A stretch of DNA of 64,000 nt, taken from Hymenobacter cyanobacteriorum. Lineage in GTDB: Bacteria > Bacteroidota > Bacteroidia > Cytophagales > Hymenobacteraceae. Of the stretch, positions 8,674 through 16,340 are shown one piece after another (position 1 is the first letter of the stretch; the number at the start of each line of letters is the position of its first letter). The notes under the pieces were generated by a model. The model had not been told where the DNA came from, did no database searches, and saw only the letters and a list, made by a program, of their open reading frames with translations. The stretch covers positions 310,001 to 374,000 of the forward strand of contig NZ_JALBGC010000001.1 of the NCBI RefSeq assembly GCF_022631375.1. The letters are read 5' to 3'. A program made the position numbers and the translations under genes.

Positions 8674-8874
8674 ATGCTCGAAAACCTGCTCAACTTCCTG
8701 CGCCCCGTGCGCCTCTACGCGCTGCTGTTGCTGCTGCCGCTGGCCTGGTTTGCCTGGGGCACCGCCACCGGCACCCGCCTGCTCGGCGACGATAACGAGA
8801 GCACCGAAACCCTGAACGCGCCCGGCACCGGCGGCCACGGCCACGCCGGCCGCGGCCTGTATTTCCACAAATAA
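8674..8874 (+). CDS. Small membrane peptide, 66 aa, of the polyamine-type cassette
   Basis: Starts ATG at 8674, ten bases after the DUF4178 stop. One hydrophobic segment (about residues 12-29, 'RLYALLLLLPLAWFAWG') is followed by an acidic linker and a Gly/His tail ending 'GGHGHAGRGLYFHK'. No family was recognised. Position within a tightly packed same-strand run supports it as a real gene; the His-rich tail could bind metal, which is speculation. Confidence 0.65.
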   Translation: MLENLLNFLRPVRLYALLLLLPLAWFAWGTATGTRLLGDDNESTETLNAPGTGGHGHAGRGLYFHK

Positions 8875-8892
8875 CCCGCTCCTGCCTTTCTT

Positions 8893-9108
8893 ATGGAATA
8901 CCTCAACGCCAAAGCCCTCGCGGCCTCCATCCTCTATTCGCTGCTGGGCATTGTCATCCTGGTTATCAGCTTTTACCTGTTCAATAAGCTGACGCCGGGC
9001 ACCCTGCGCAAGGAAATTCTGGAGGAGCACAATACCGCCCTGGCCATCCTCGGCGCGGCCTTTATGCTGGCCGTAGCCCTCATCATCAGCGCCGCCATTC
9101 ATGGCTGA
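8893..9108 (+). CDS. DUF350 family membrane protein (single-unit form)
   Basis: 71 aa with two hydrophobic helices (about 11-30 and 48-69) joined by 'NKLTPGTLRKEILEEHNTA'. The E-[ED]-x-N-x-A-x-A pattern before the second helix is typical of DUF350 (YjfL-like). Canonical members are about 130 aa and hold two such units; this is one. Its stop lies inside the first codons of the next gene (8-bp overlap), implying translational coupling to the synthase. DUF350 proteins have no established function but recur with polyamine-type enzymes. Confidence 0.8.
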   Translation: MEYLNAKALAASILYSLLGIVILVISFYLFNKLTPGTLRKEILEEHNTALAILGAAFMLAVALIISAAIHG

Positions 9109-10678
9109 GTTGTTGGAAGTGCCCGCCGCGGAAGCACCGCCGGCGGGCCCCGCCGCGGCCGGTCCCGAAGCGCGGCTGCCGGGCCTGCTGCTGGCGGCGG
9201 TGGCCGTGATTGCCACCTGCGGGCTGATTTACGAGCTGATTGCCGGCACGCTGGCTTCCTACCTGCTGGGCGATTCCGTCACGCAGTTTTCCACCATCAT
9301 CGGGGCGTATCTGTTTGCGATGGGCATCGGCTCGTGGCTCTCAAAATTCCTCGAAGGCTCGCTGCTGCGCTGGTTTATCCGGCTCGAAATTCTGGTGGGG
9401 CTCGTGGGCGGGTGCATGGCTCCGCTGCTGTTCGTGAGTTTCGAGTACGTGGCCTCGTTCCGGCTGCTGCTCTACACGCTGGTGGGCCTCACGGGCGTGC
9501 TGGTGGGCCTGGAAATCCCGCTGCTGATGCGGATTCTGGAGCACCGCTACCCGTTCAAGGATTTAGTAGCGCGGGTGTTTACCTTCGATTACGTGGGCGC
9601 GTTGCTGGCGTCGCTGATATTTCCGCTGGTGCTGGTACCGCAGCTGGGACTGATTCGTACCTCGCTGGTTTTCGGGGCCCTGAACCTGGCCGTGGCCGCC
9701 GTGGTGCTGGCCCGCTTCCCCGAAACGCGGCCTTACCGGCGGCGCTTCGGGGTGGGCATTGGGGCGGCGCTACTGGGGCTGGCGGGGCTGTTCGGCTTTG
9801 CCAACAAGCTGCTGGCCTACACCGAAACCCTGGCGTTTCAGGACCAGGTTATTTATTCAAAATCAACACCTTACCAGCGCATTGTCCTCACCCGCAACCC
9901 GCGCGAGCTGCGCCTGTTCCTCAACGGCAACCTGCAGTTCAGCTCGGCCGATGAGTACCGCTACCACGAGGCGCTGGTGCATCCGCTGCTACAGGCGCTG
10001 CCCCAGGCCCGCCACGTGCTGGTGATGGGCGGCGGCGACGGCCTGGCCGTACGCGAGCTGCTGAAATACCCGCGCCTTACCAGCATCAAGCTCGTCGACC
10101 TCGACGCGGGCATGACCGAACTATTCCAGCACAACGAGCTGCTGCTAAGCCTGAACCAGGGCTCGCTCAACAACCCCAAAGTGCAGGTCATCAACGCCGA
10201 TGCCTACCAGTGGATTCGGCAGGATTCGGCTCGTTACGACGCCATCATTGTCGATTTTCCCGACCCCGGCAATTACTCCATCGGCAAGCTGTATTCGGCC
10301 GCGTTTTACACGGCGCTGGCCAAGCGGCTGGCCCCCGGCGGGCGGCTGGTGGTGCAAAGCACCTCGCCGTTTCTGGCCCGGCAGTCGTTCTGGTGCGTGG
10401 CGCACACGCTGGCGGCGGTGGGGCTGCACACCATTCCGTACCACCTCTACGTGCCGTCGTTCGGCGAGTGGGGCTACGTGCTGGCGGGGCCCGACACCCA
10501 CTGGCGCGGCGATATGAGCCCGCTGCCGGCGGGCCTACGCTACATCACGCCCGCCACCATTCACGACATGCTGCGCTTCCCGCCCGATATGAGCGAGGTG
10601 CCCACGGAGGTGAACCAGCTGAATAACCAGGTACTGGTGCGGTATTTTGAGGAGGATTGGGGGCCGTACGTGCATTGA
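9101..10678 (+). CDS. Membrane-fused spermidine synthase homologue (polyamine aminopropyltransferase family)
   Basis: 525 aa. The N-terminal half (about 25-245) has several transmembrane helices, such as 'LLLAAVAVIATCGLIYELIA'. The C-terminal half is a Rossmann aminopropyltransferase/methyltransferase domain with 'VLVMGGGDGLAVREL' (GGGDG near 309), an acidic 'VDLDAGM' strand end, and 'VDFPDPGNYSIGKLYS' at the active-site position. Classical SpeE is soluble and about 290 aa, so this is the long membrane-anchored type. It is translationally coupled to DUF350. With an atypical SpeD upstream, the donor and acceptor may not be decarboxylated AdoMet and putrescine; aminopropyl transfer at the membrane is the inference. 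Confidence 0.88.
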   Translation: MAELLEVPAAEAPPAGPAAAGPEARLPGLLLAAVAVIATCGLIYELIAGTLASYLLGDSVTQFSTIIGAYLFAMGIGSWLSKFLEGSLLRWFIRLEILVGLVGGCMAPLLFVSFEYVASFRLLLYTLVGLTGVLVGLEIPLLMRILEHRYPFKDLVARVFTFDYVGALLASLIFPLVLVPQLGLIRTSLVFGALNLAVAAVVLARFPETRPYRRRFGVGIGAALLGLAGLFGFANKLLAYTETLAFQDQVIYSKSTPYQRIVLTRNPRELRLFLNGNLQFSSADEYRYHEALVHPLLQALPQARHVLVMGGGDGLAVRELLKYPRLTSIKLVDLDAGMTELFQHNELLLSLNQGSLNNPKVQVINADAYQWIRQDSARYDAIIVDFPDPGNYSIGKLYSAAFYTALAKRLAPGGRLVVQSTSPFLARQSFWCVAHTLAAVGLHTIPYHLYVPSFGEWGYVLAGPDTHWRGDMSPLPAGLRYITPATIHDMLRFPPDMSEVPTEVNQLNNQVLVRYFEEDWGPYVH

Positions 10679-10702
10679 GTTATCAACTGATAGCATGCCC
10701 CG

Positions 10703-10871
10703 CTGGCCGCAGTTTAGCGCGTAGCGCGCAACTGCTGGCCTTGGGTAACGCGAGTTTGCAACTCGCTGCCGCACAGCGGCAATTTCCGTTCGCCAATCAA
10801 TCCAATGGCGAGTTACAAACTCGCCTTACCCAAGGCCAGCAGTTACGCGCTACGCGCTAAACTGCGGCCAG
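10703..10871. repeat. Long inverted repeat (about 64-bp arms)
   Basis: Left arm from ctggccgcagtttagcgcg through gggtaacgcgagttt; right arm from aaactcgccttaccc to ctaaactgcggccag. The arms are nearly perfect around a short loop. It separates the synthase gene from the FAD oxidoreductase in the same operon direction and would form a strong hairpin in the transcript. Confidence 0.85.
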
Positions 10872-10911
10872 CGTGCCAGTGTGTACGACAACCTTTTCCA
10901 ATCCTAAACCC

Positions 10912-12552
10912 ATGCCCACCCGTCGCTCCTTCCTGGCCCAAAGCGGGGCGGCCCTTACCGGCGCGCTGCTGCTGCCGGCGCTGCCCGGCTGCGCGCCGAG
11001 CAACCCGCTGGCCCACATCAAAGGCCAGCTGCTGGGACCTGATGCCGCCACCGGCCACCTGCTGCGCGACCCCAGCAAAATCCCTGCGCCCACCAGCACC
11101 ATTGAAACCGATGTGCTCATTATCGGCGGCGGGGTGGCGGGGCTGTCGGCGCGGCGCTGGCTGCACCAGCACGGCCAGACCAACACGCTGCTGGTGGAAC
11201 TGGCCCCCGAAACCGGCGGCAACGCAAGCGCCGGCCGCAACGCCGCCTCTGCCTACCCCTGGGGCGCGCACTACCTGCCCGTGCCCGACGTACGCAACCG
11301 CGAGTTGCTGGAGTTCCTGCAAGCCGCTGGCACGCTCACCGGCTACGCGCCCGATGGCCGGCCCATCTACAACGACTACCACCTCTGCCACGACCCTGAG
11401 GAGCGCCTCAACATTGAAGGCCACTGGCAGGAAGGGCTGGTGCCTGCGTTGGGTTTGAGCGCCGCCGACCAGGCCCAGGTGGCCCGGTTTTTCAAGCTGA
11501 CGGAGATGCTGAAAACCACCATCGGAAGCGACGGCCGTGATGTTTTCCGCATTCCGCTCGACGAGTCGTCGACCGACAAGGAATACCGCCAGTTGGATAA
11601 AATTTCCTTCGCCGCCTACCTCGACCGCGAGGGCTTCACCGCGCCGGCCCTGCGCTGGTACCTCGACTACGCCTGCCGCGACGACTACGGCGCCACCGCC
11701 GCGCAGGTATCGGCCTGGGCGGGGCTGCACTACTTCGCCAGCCGCAAGGGCAGCGCCCACAACGCCACCGGCGCCGACGTGCTCACCTGGCCCGAAGGCA
11801 ACCACTTCCTGACCGAAAACCTGCGCCGCCAAGCCAGCGCCCCCATCCACACCCAAACGCTGGCCTACGACCTGCGCGAAACCGCCACCGGCATCGAGGC
11901 CCTGATTTATAGCGTGGCCACGCGCCAAAGCACCCGCGTGCGCGCCCGACAGGTGCTGCTGGCCACGCCGCAGCACATTGCCCACCACCTGCTGGCCGCC
12001 GTGCCGGGCCACCAACTGCCGCCGCCCGGCGCGCTGCACCACGCGCCCTGGCTCATTGCCAACCTCACGGTGGTGGGCCTGCCGCAGGGCCCTGGCCGCC
12101 CGCTGAGCTGGGACAACGTGCGCTTCGGCAGTGCTTCGCTGGGGTACATCAATGCGACCCAACAATCAATCAAACAGGACGACGGCGGCCCCAAAGTCAT
12201 TACTCTATACTGGCCCCTCACCGACGAAGCGCCCGGTCCCGCTCGCCGCCGCGCCTACCAAACCAGCTACGCCGAATGGCTGCCGCGCGTGGTGGCCGAG
12301 CTCGAAACCTATCACCCCGGCGTGACGCCCTACATTCAGCAGGCCGACCTCTGGGTGTGGGGCCACGGCATGGTGGCCCCCACGCCCGGCCTGCTCTGGG
12401 GAGCGGCGCGGGCGGCAGCCATGCAGCCGGTGCGCAACCGAATTTTCTTCGCGCACACTGATTTTAGCGGCATTTCGATTTTTGAGGAGGGGTTTTACCA
12501 AGGAATCCGGGCGGCGCGGGAGATGTTGGGGACGGGTAGCAAACTAGAATAA
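10912..12552 (+). CDS. FAD-dependent oxidoreductase with Tat-type lipoprotein signal
   Basis: 546 aa. The N-terminus 'MPTRRSFLAQSG' is a twin-arginine motif (Arg4-Arg5), followed by a hydrophobic stretch and a lipobox-like 'LPALPGC' (Cys27), so export of a folded flavoprotein and lipidation are likely. The FAD-binding motif 'VLIIGGGVAGLSARRW' is at about 68-83. The C-terminal 'FAHTDFSGISIFEEGFYQG' fits amine-oxidase-like FAD proteins. Start ATG at 10912; the upstream ATG at 10873 only adds a non-signal extension. Genomic context suggests a polyamine or modified-amine substrate, but no substrate residues can be identified. Confidence 0.85.
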   Translation: MPTRRSFLAQSGAALTGALLLPALPGCAPSNPLAHIKGQLLGPDAATGHLLRDPSKIPAPTSTIETDVLIIGGGVAGLSARRWLHQHGQTNTLLVELAPETGGNASAGRNAASAYPWGAHYLPVPDVRNRELLEFLQAAGTLTGYAPDGRPIYNDYHLCHDPEERLNIEGHWQEGLVPALGLSAADQAQVARFFKLTEMLKTTIGSDGRDVFRIPLDESSTDKEYRQLDKISFAAYLDREGFTAPALRWYLDYACRDDYGATAAQVSAWAGLHYFASRKGSAHNATGADVLTWPEGNHFLTENLRRQASAPIHTQTLAYDLRETATGIEALIYSVATRQSTRVRARQVLLATPQHIAHHLLAAVPGHQLPPPGALHHAPWLIANLTVVGLPQGPGRPLSWDNVRFGSASLGYINATQQSIKQDDGGPKVITLYWPLTDEAPGPARRRAYQTSYAEWLPRVVAELETYHPGVTPYIQQADLWVWGHGMVAPTPGLLWGAARAAAMQPVRNRIFFAHTDFSGISIFEEGFYQGIRAAREMLGTGSKLE

Positions 12553-12554
12553 AG

Positions 12555-12660
12555 GTCATGCAGAGCGCAGCGAAGCATCTCGCTTGTGGCAGTAATTCAA
12601 CTGTGAGAGCATTATAAATTAGTGGTAGCCCGCGAGATGCTTCGCTGCGCTCTGCATGAC
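12555..12660. repeat. Dispersed inverted-repeat element, family A, copy 3
   Basis: Perfect 28-bp arms (gtcatgcagagcgcagcgaa with its complement) around an AT-rich centre. It begins two bases after the stop codon of the FAD oxidoreductase. The arm variant CAGAG/CTCTG is shared with the copy at 49771. Confidence 0.9.
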
Positions 12661-12695
12661 GTTCAATTAGCTTCAAATACCTCCATCCAACCCCC

Positions 12696-13733
12696 ATGCC
12701 CGCCCAACCCTGGATTCGCTCCCCGCGCTACGACGGCCTGCTTATCCTCGCGCCGCCGTTTCTGGCGCTGCTGGTGGTGCTGGTGCTGCCCGCGCCCTAC
12801 CGCCACTCGGCGGCCATGCCGCTGCTGGCCTGGGTGGCATTGGTGGTGCTCATCGACGTGGCGCACGTGTACGGCACGCTGTTTCAGACCTACTTCGACC
12901 CGGTGCGGCGGCGGCAGCGGCGCATGCTGCTGTGGGTGGTGCCGCTGGCTTGCTATGCGGCGGGCGTGGCGCTGCACAGCCTCGGCGGGCTGGTGTTCTG
13001 GCGGGCGCTGGCGTATCTGGCGGTGTTTCATTTCATCCGGCAGCAGTATGGGTTCCTGCGGATTTACAGCCGGCAGGAGGCGACGGTGCCGGGCCAGTGG
13101 CTGGCCACGGCGCTGATTTATTACGCCACTATTTACCCGCTGCTCTACTGGCATTTCTCACCGGGGCGCAACTTCAACTGGTTTGTCGATGGCGACTTCG
13201 TACAGCTCGATTGGCCGGCGGGCCGGACCGTGGCTACGGCGCTCTACGTGGGATTGATTGCGGTTTATTCGGCCCGTGAAGCGTGGCTCTGGCACCGTAA
13301 CCACACTTTCAATATGCCCCGCAACCTGCTGCTGGCCGGCACGCTGGTATCGTGGTACGTGGGCATCGTGCTCTTCAACGGCGACCTGGCCTTCACACTA
13401 CTGAACGTTGTGTCGCACGGCATTCCCTACCTGGCGCTGGTGTGGGCGGGCGGGCCCAAAACGGCTCAGGCCCCGGCCGCCACTCGGCGCGGCGCGTGGG
13501 CCGGGCGCTACGGCCTGGCGGTTTTCATCGGCGCCGTGGTGCTATTTGCTTTTATCGAAGAGGGCCTTTGGGATGGGCTGGTGTGGCGCGAGCACGGCGC
13601 GGTGTTCGGCTGGTTTCAGCAGCTGCCCATGGTAGCCAGCCCCGCGCTGCTCATGTGGCTGGTGCCGTTGCTGGCGCTGCCGCAATCCACGCACTACGTG
13701 CTCGATGGGTTTATCTGGCGACGAAGGAAGTAG
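12696..13733 (+). CDS. Polytopic membrane protein with four histidine motifs, function unknown
   Basis: 345 aa with about nine to ten hydrophobic helices. Histidines recur at or near helix ends in distinctive motifs: 'DVAHVYG' (His57), 'FHFIRQQYG' (His112), 'VVSHGIPY' (His241) and 'STHYVLDGFIWRR' (His333). Several membrane-bound iron enzymes use such spaced histidines, so an enzymatic rather than transport role is possible; no named family was recognised. It follows the FAD oxidoreductase on the same strand, separated only by a family A element, so it may belong to the polyamine-type cassette. Start ATG at 12696. Confidence 0.75.
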   Translation: MPAQPWIRSPRYDGLLILAPPFLALLVVLVLPAPYRHSAAMPLLAWVALVVLIDVAHVYGTLFQTYFDPVRRRQRRMLLWVVPLACYAAGVALHSLGGLVFWRALAYLAVFHFIRQQYGFLRIYSRQEATVPGQWLATALIYYATIYPLLYWHFSPGRNFNWFVDGDFVQLDWPAGRTVATALYVGLIAVYSAREAWLWHRNHTFNMPRNLLLAGTLVSWYVGIVLFNGDLAFTLLNVVSHGIPYLALVWAGGPKTAQAPAATRRGAWAGRYGLAVFIGAVVLFAFIEEGLWDGLVWREHGAVFGWFQQLPMVASPALLMWLVPLLALPQSTHYVLDGFIWRRRK

Positions 13734-13760
13734 CCTGGACGCTGCAAGTCCGAGCTACTT
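13728..13760. repeat. Short palindrome of the GTAGCCTGGAC family carrying both flanking stop codons
   Basis: aagtagcctggac and gtccgagctactt form a near-perfect hairpin. The TAG at 13731-13733 ends the plus-strand membrane protein, and the complementary CTA at 13755-13757 ends the minus-strand OmpA gene. A longer relative lies at 62823-62906. Confidence 0.7.
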
Positions 13761-15806
13761 CACAATCACCAGTTCTACGCGGCGGTTCAGACGGCGGGTT
13801 TCTTCGCGGTCGTTGCCGTAGCGGGGCTTGGTACCGCCGAAGCCGACGGTGGTGATGCGGTTTTCGCTGATGCCGCGGCCCACGAGGTAGCGCTTCACCT
13901 CGGCCACCCGGTCTTCGGAGAGCTGCTGGTTTTTATCGGCCGGGCCCACGTTGTCGGTGTGGCCTTCGAGGCGCACTTCGGTGGCGGGCGCGGCTTGCAG
14001 GGCAATGGCCAGGCGGTTGAGTTCGATGAACGACGAGCCCAGCAGCGTGGCTTTGCCCTGGGCGAAGATGATGCTCGGCAAATCGACTTTCTCGCCGACC
14101 ACGGCCGGGTTCAGCAAAATGTCGCGGCGCGGCGAGCCGCTGGCCGTCAGCGTGTCGCTCATCGTGAGCAGGCCGCCGATGGCCGACAACGCGTAGCGCC
14201 CCGGCAGCAGCGACATCTGGTAGTTGCCCGAGTTGTCGGCCCGGCTGGTGGCCAGAAACTGTGGGCTATTGCGGCCCGTGCCCAGCAGGTTCGCCTTCAC
14301 CAGCGCGCCGGGCACCGGCTGTTTGGTGCGCGCATCGAGCACGCGCCCGCTCAAGAAGGCCCGGCCGGCGTTTTCCGATACTTCGGCCACAGCCGGTTTT
14401 GGCAACGAGTCGGCCGCCACGGCGCGGCCCGTGCGCCAGATGTCCTTGGTGCCGTTGGGCGTAGCCGACGACGAATAATAGGCCGTTTTGCCGTCGGGCG
14501 CGACGCTCAGAAAGGCATTGAAGCCGGGGCCGTTGAAGGTAGGCCCAAGGTTGCGGGGCTCGCTCCACTTCGCCCACGAATCGTCGAGGCGGGTGCTCAC
14601 AAATAAGTCGGCCGAGCCATAGCCCATGTGGCCATACGAGGCGAAATATAGGGTCTTGCCATCGGCCGCGAGCCAAGGCGCAAAGTCGAAGCCCGGCGAG
14701 TTGAGTACCGGCCCCAGGCTTTTGGGCTCGGTGTAGCCGCCGCTGCCATCGGGCCGGCTCAGGTAAATGTCGTTGCCGCCTTCCGAATCGCCGCGTTCCA
14801 GCGAGAGCAGCAGCGTCTGCCCATCGGCCGACATAAAAAAGCCCGTGCCCGTCACGGCCGAGTAAAAATTGGCAATGCGCAGGGCCTCCGGCTTGGTGGT
14901 TTTGGGCGTGGCCCCGGCGGCCGTGGCGGCGGCCTGCGCTACCCGGCTCAGGCCTTCGTCGCGGAAAGTGCCGTCGCGCTCGTACGTGCCGCGCACTATC
15001 AGGAGCTGGCCGCCGGTGCCGGTGGTGGCTTCCACAGCGTTGTTCTGTGGGGTATTAATGGCATCCATCCGCTCGGGCGCGCCCCAGGTTTTGCCCTGGT
15101 CGGCGCTGCGGCTCAGCCAAGCATCGCCCGAGTCGGTGTTGCCCTCGGTGTTGCCGGCAAACTTGGTGCGGGCGAAGTACAGCGTCTTGCCGTCGGGGCT
15201 CACGATGGGGTGCAGCTCGTTGCCCGGCGAGTTCACCGGCCCGGCCAGCAACTGCGGCGCACCAAACGCGAGCGGCCCCTCCAGCACGTTCAGCCGCAGC
15301 CGGAACAGGTGCCACTGCTGGGTGGCGCGGCCATTGCTTTTCTGGGCCACCACCGGCGTGCCGTTGAACTTATCGGAAGCCGCCAGTGCCGCTACCCGTG
15401 CCTCGCTCTTGTTCTCGAGCTGGAAGCTGCCCGCCGGGCCGGCCGGCACCAGCCGCCACTGCTGCTCGGCGCTGCCCTGGAAAGGCCGCTGCACCAGCGC
15501 AGTGCCCTCGCCGGCCGTGGCCACCGTGAGGCACTGCGTGCTGTGGCGCGCCTCGATGCGGTAGTATTCGCTGCCCTGGCGCACCGGCACGAAGCGCCAC
15601 TGCTGGCTGTTGGCGTGCGTGAATTCCCACTGCACGGCCGCCGCGCCGCTGGCCGTGCTGGCACTGGCCACGTCGAGGCAGCGCCCACTGCCGCGGTCAA
15701 TCAGGCCGTAGTAGGCCCGCTCATCGGGCACGAAAGCATTGGTTTGGGCGCGGCCGAAAGTCGGCAGCAGCAGCAGCAAGGGCAACAAAAGCAGCAAAAG
15801 GCGCAT
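13755..15806 (-). CDS. OmpA-family outer-membrane protein with RICIN and PD40 domains
   Basis: 683 aa. Signal peptide (about 1-20, Leu-rich, ending 'FGRAQ'); a RICIN beta-trefoil lectin domain with repeated Q-x-W motifs ('SQQWRFV', 'EQQWRLV', 'TQQWHLF', about 25-160); PD40/WD40-like TolB propeller repeats ('HPIVSPDGKTLYFARTK', 'APWLAADGKTLYFASYG'); a carboxypeptidase-regulatory-like fold ('GRVLDARTKQPVPGALVKAN'); and a C-terminal OmpA peptidoglycan-binding domain ('VRLEGHTDNVGPADKNQQLS', then 'RRVELVIVK'). PD40-OmpA proteins are common in Bacteroidota envelopes; the added lectin domain is less usual. The start is at 15806; the ATG at 15848 lacks a signal. It is convergent with 12696-13733 and shares its terminal hairpin. 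Confidence 0.88.
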   Translation of the reverse strand: MRLLLLLLPLLLLLPTFGRAQTNAFVPDERAYYGLIDRGSGRCLDVASASTASGAAAVQWEFTHANSQQWRFVPVRQGSEYYRIEARHSTQCLTVATAGEGTALVQRPFQGSAEQQWRLVPAGPAGSFQLENKSEARVAALAASDKFNGTPVVAQKSNGRATQQWHLFRLRLNVLEGPLAFGAPQLLAGPVNSPGNELHPIVSPDGKTLYFARTKFAGNTEGNTDSGDAWLSRSADQGKTWGAPERMDAINTPQNNAVEATTGTGGQLLIVRGTYERDGTFRDEGLSRVAQAAATAAGATPKTTKPEALRIANFYSAVTGTGFFMSADGQTLLLSLERGDSEGGNDIYLSRPDGSGGYTEPKSLGPVLNSPGFDFAPWLAADGKTLYFASYGHMGYGSADLFVSTRLDDSWAKWSEPRNLGPTFNGPGFNAFLSVAPDGKTAYYSSSATPNGTKDIWRTGRAVAADSLPKPAVAEVSENAGRAFLSGRVLDARTKQPVPGALVKANLLGTGRNSPQFLATSRADNSGNYQMSLLPGRYALSAIGGLLTMSDTLTASGSPRRDILLNPAVVGEKVDLPSIIFAQGKATLLGSSFIELNRLAIALQAAPATEVRLEGHTDNVGPADKNQQLSEDRVAEVKRYLVGRGISENRITTVGFGGTKPRYGNDREETRRLNRRVELVIVK

Positions 15807-15977
15807 GGACGGAAGCGCGGGCCCAAAGCCCCACGCATGGTTGAACACCGCAAAGAACGGCGAAACGGCGGCGCGAGTATGAAAACAGCTTGGGCACCCA
15901 CCCCTGCCACCAGCGCCAACGGCAAGCCGGCTTCGTGCGTACGCCTCAGTAACACTCCATTTACCCTCTCGTTACCT

Positions 15978-16187
15978 ATGCGTAAAGGCACCACCGTTAG
16001 TTGGAAATATGGCACCGGCACGGCCACCGGCAAAATCGAGTCCGTACACAAAGAACCCGTTTCGCGCACCATCAAGGGGGCCGAAATTCACCGCAACGGC
16101 TCGGCCGATGACCCTGCCTTCGTCATCGTGCAGGACAACGGCAACCGCGTGCTCAAGCTCAAAAGCGAAGTGAAGCCTGTGGCCTGA
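15978..16187 (+). CDS. DUF2945 (HVA1/Tudor-like) small protein
   Basis: 69 aa beginning MRKGTTVSWKYGTGTATG and continuing with 'TIKGAEIHRNGSADDPAF' and 'RVLKLKSE', the hallmark of DUF2945 proteins (also called hypervirulence-associated Tudor domain). It is small, basic and cytoplasmic; biochemical role unknown. It stands alone between a divergent OmpA gene and a gene with its own promoter. The frame continues upstream, but the start at 15978 gives exactly the family domain. Confidence 0.85.
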   Translation: MRKGTTVSWKYGTGTATGKIESVHKEPVSRTIKGAEIHRNGSADDPAFVIVQDNGNRVLKLKSEVKPVA

Positions 16188-16218
16188 CGCGCGGGGCCGC
16201 CACGCCCGCCTGCGGGCG

Positions 16219-16226
16219 TACCTTTG
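16219..16226 (+). promoter_or_regulatory. Candidate -7 element TACCTTTG
   Basis: Matches TAnnTTTG. It lies 31 bp past the DUF2945 stop and 115 bp ahead of the next start; no clear -33 TTG was seen. Confidence 0.4.
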
Positions 16227-16340
16227 CCAGGTACTTGCCTTTCCGGATTGTTTTACGGCGACTCCCAACAGCGTTGGCTGTGGAAGGTGCCGATAGCAGC
16301 CGGAGGAGCACGTGCGTTGCCCCGCTCTTCCTGCCTCGCT

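Noticed and set aside
8674-8874. Treating the 66-aa membrane peptide as a non-gene
   Set aside because: Kept as a gene at moderate confidence because it sits with tight spacing in a coupled run and has a clear membrane helix.
10843-12165. 440-codon open frame antisense to the FAD oxidoreductase
   Set aside because: Same cause: codon-phase shadow; the plus-strand protein has FAD and Tat motifs.
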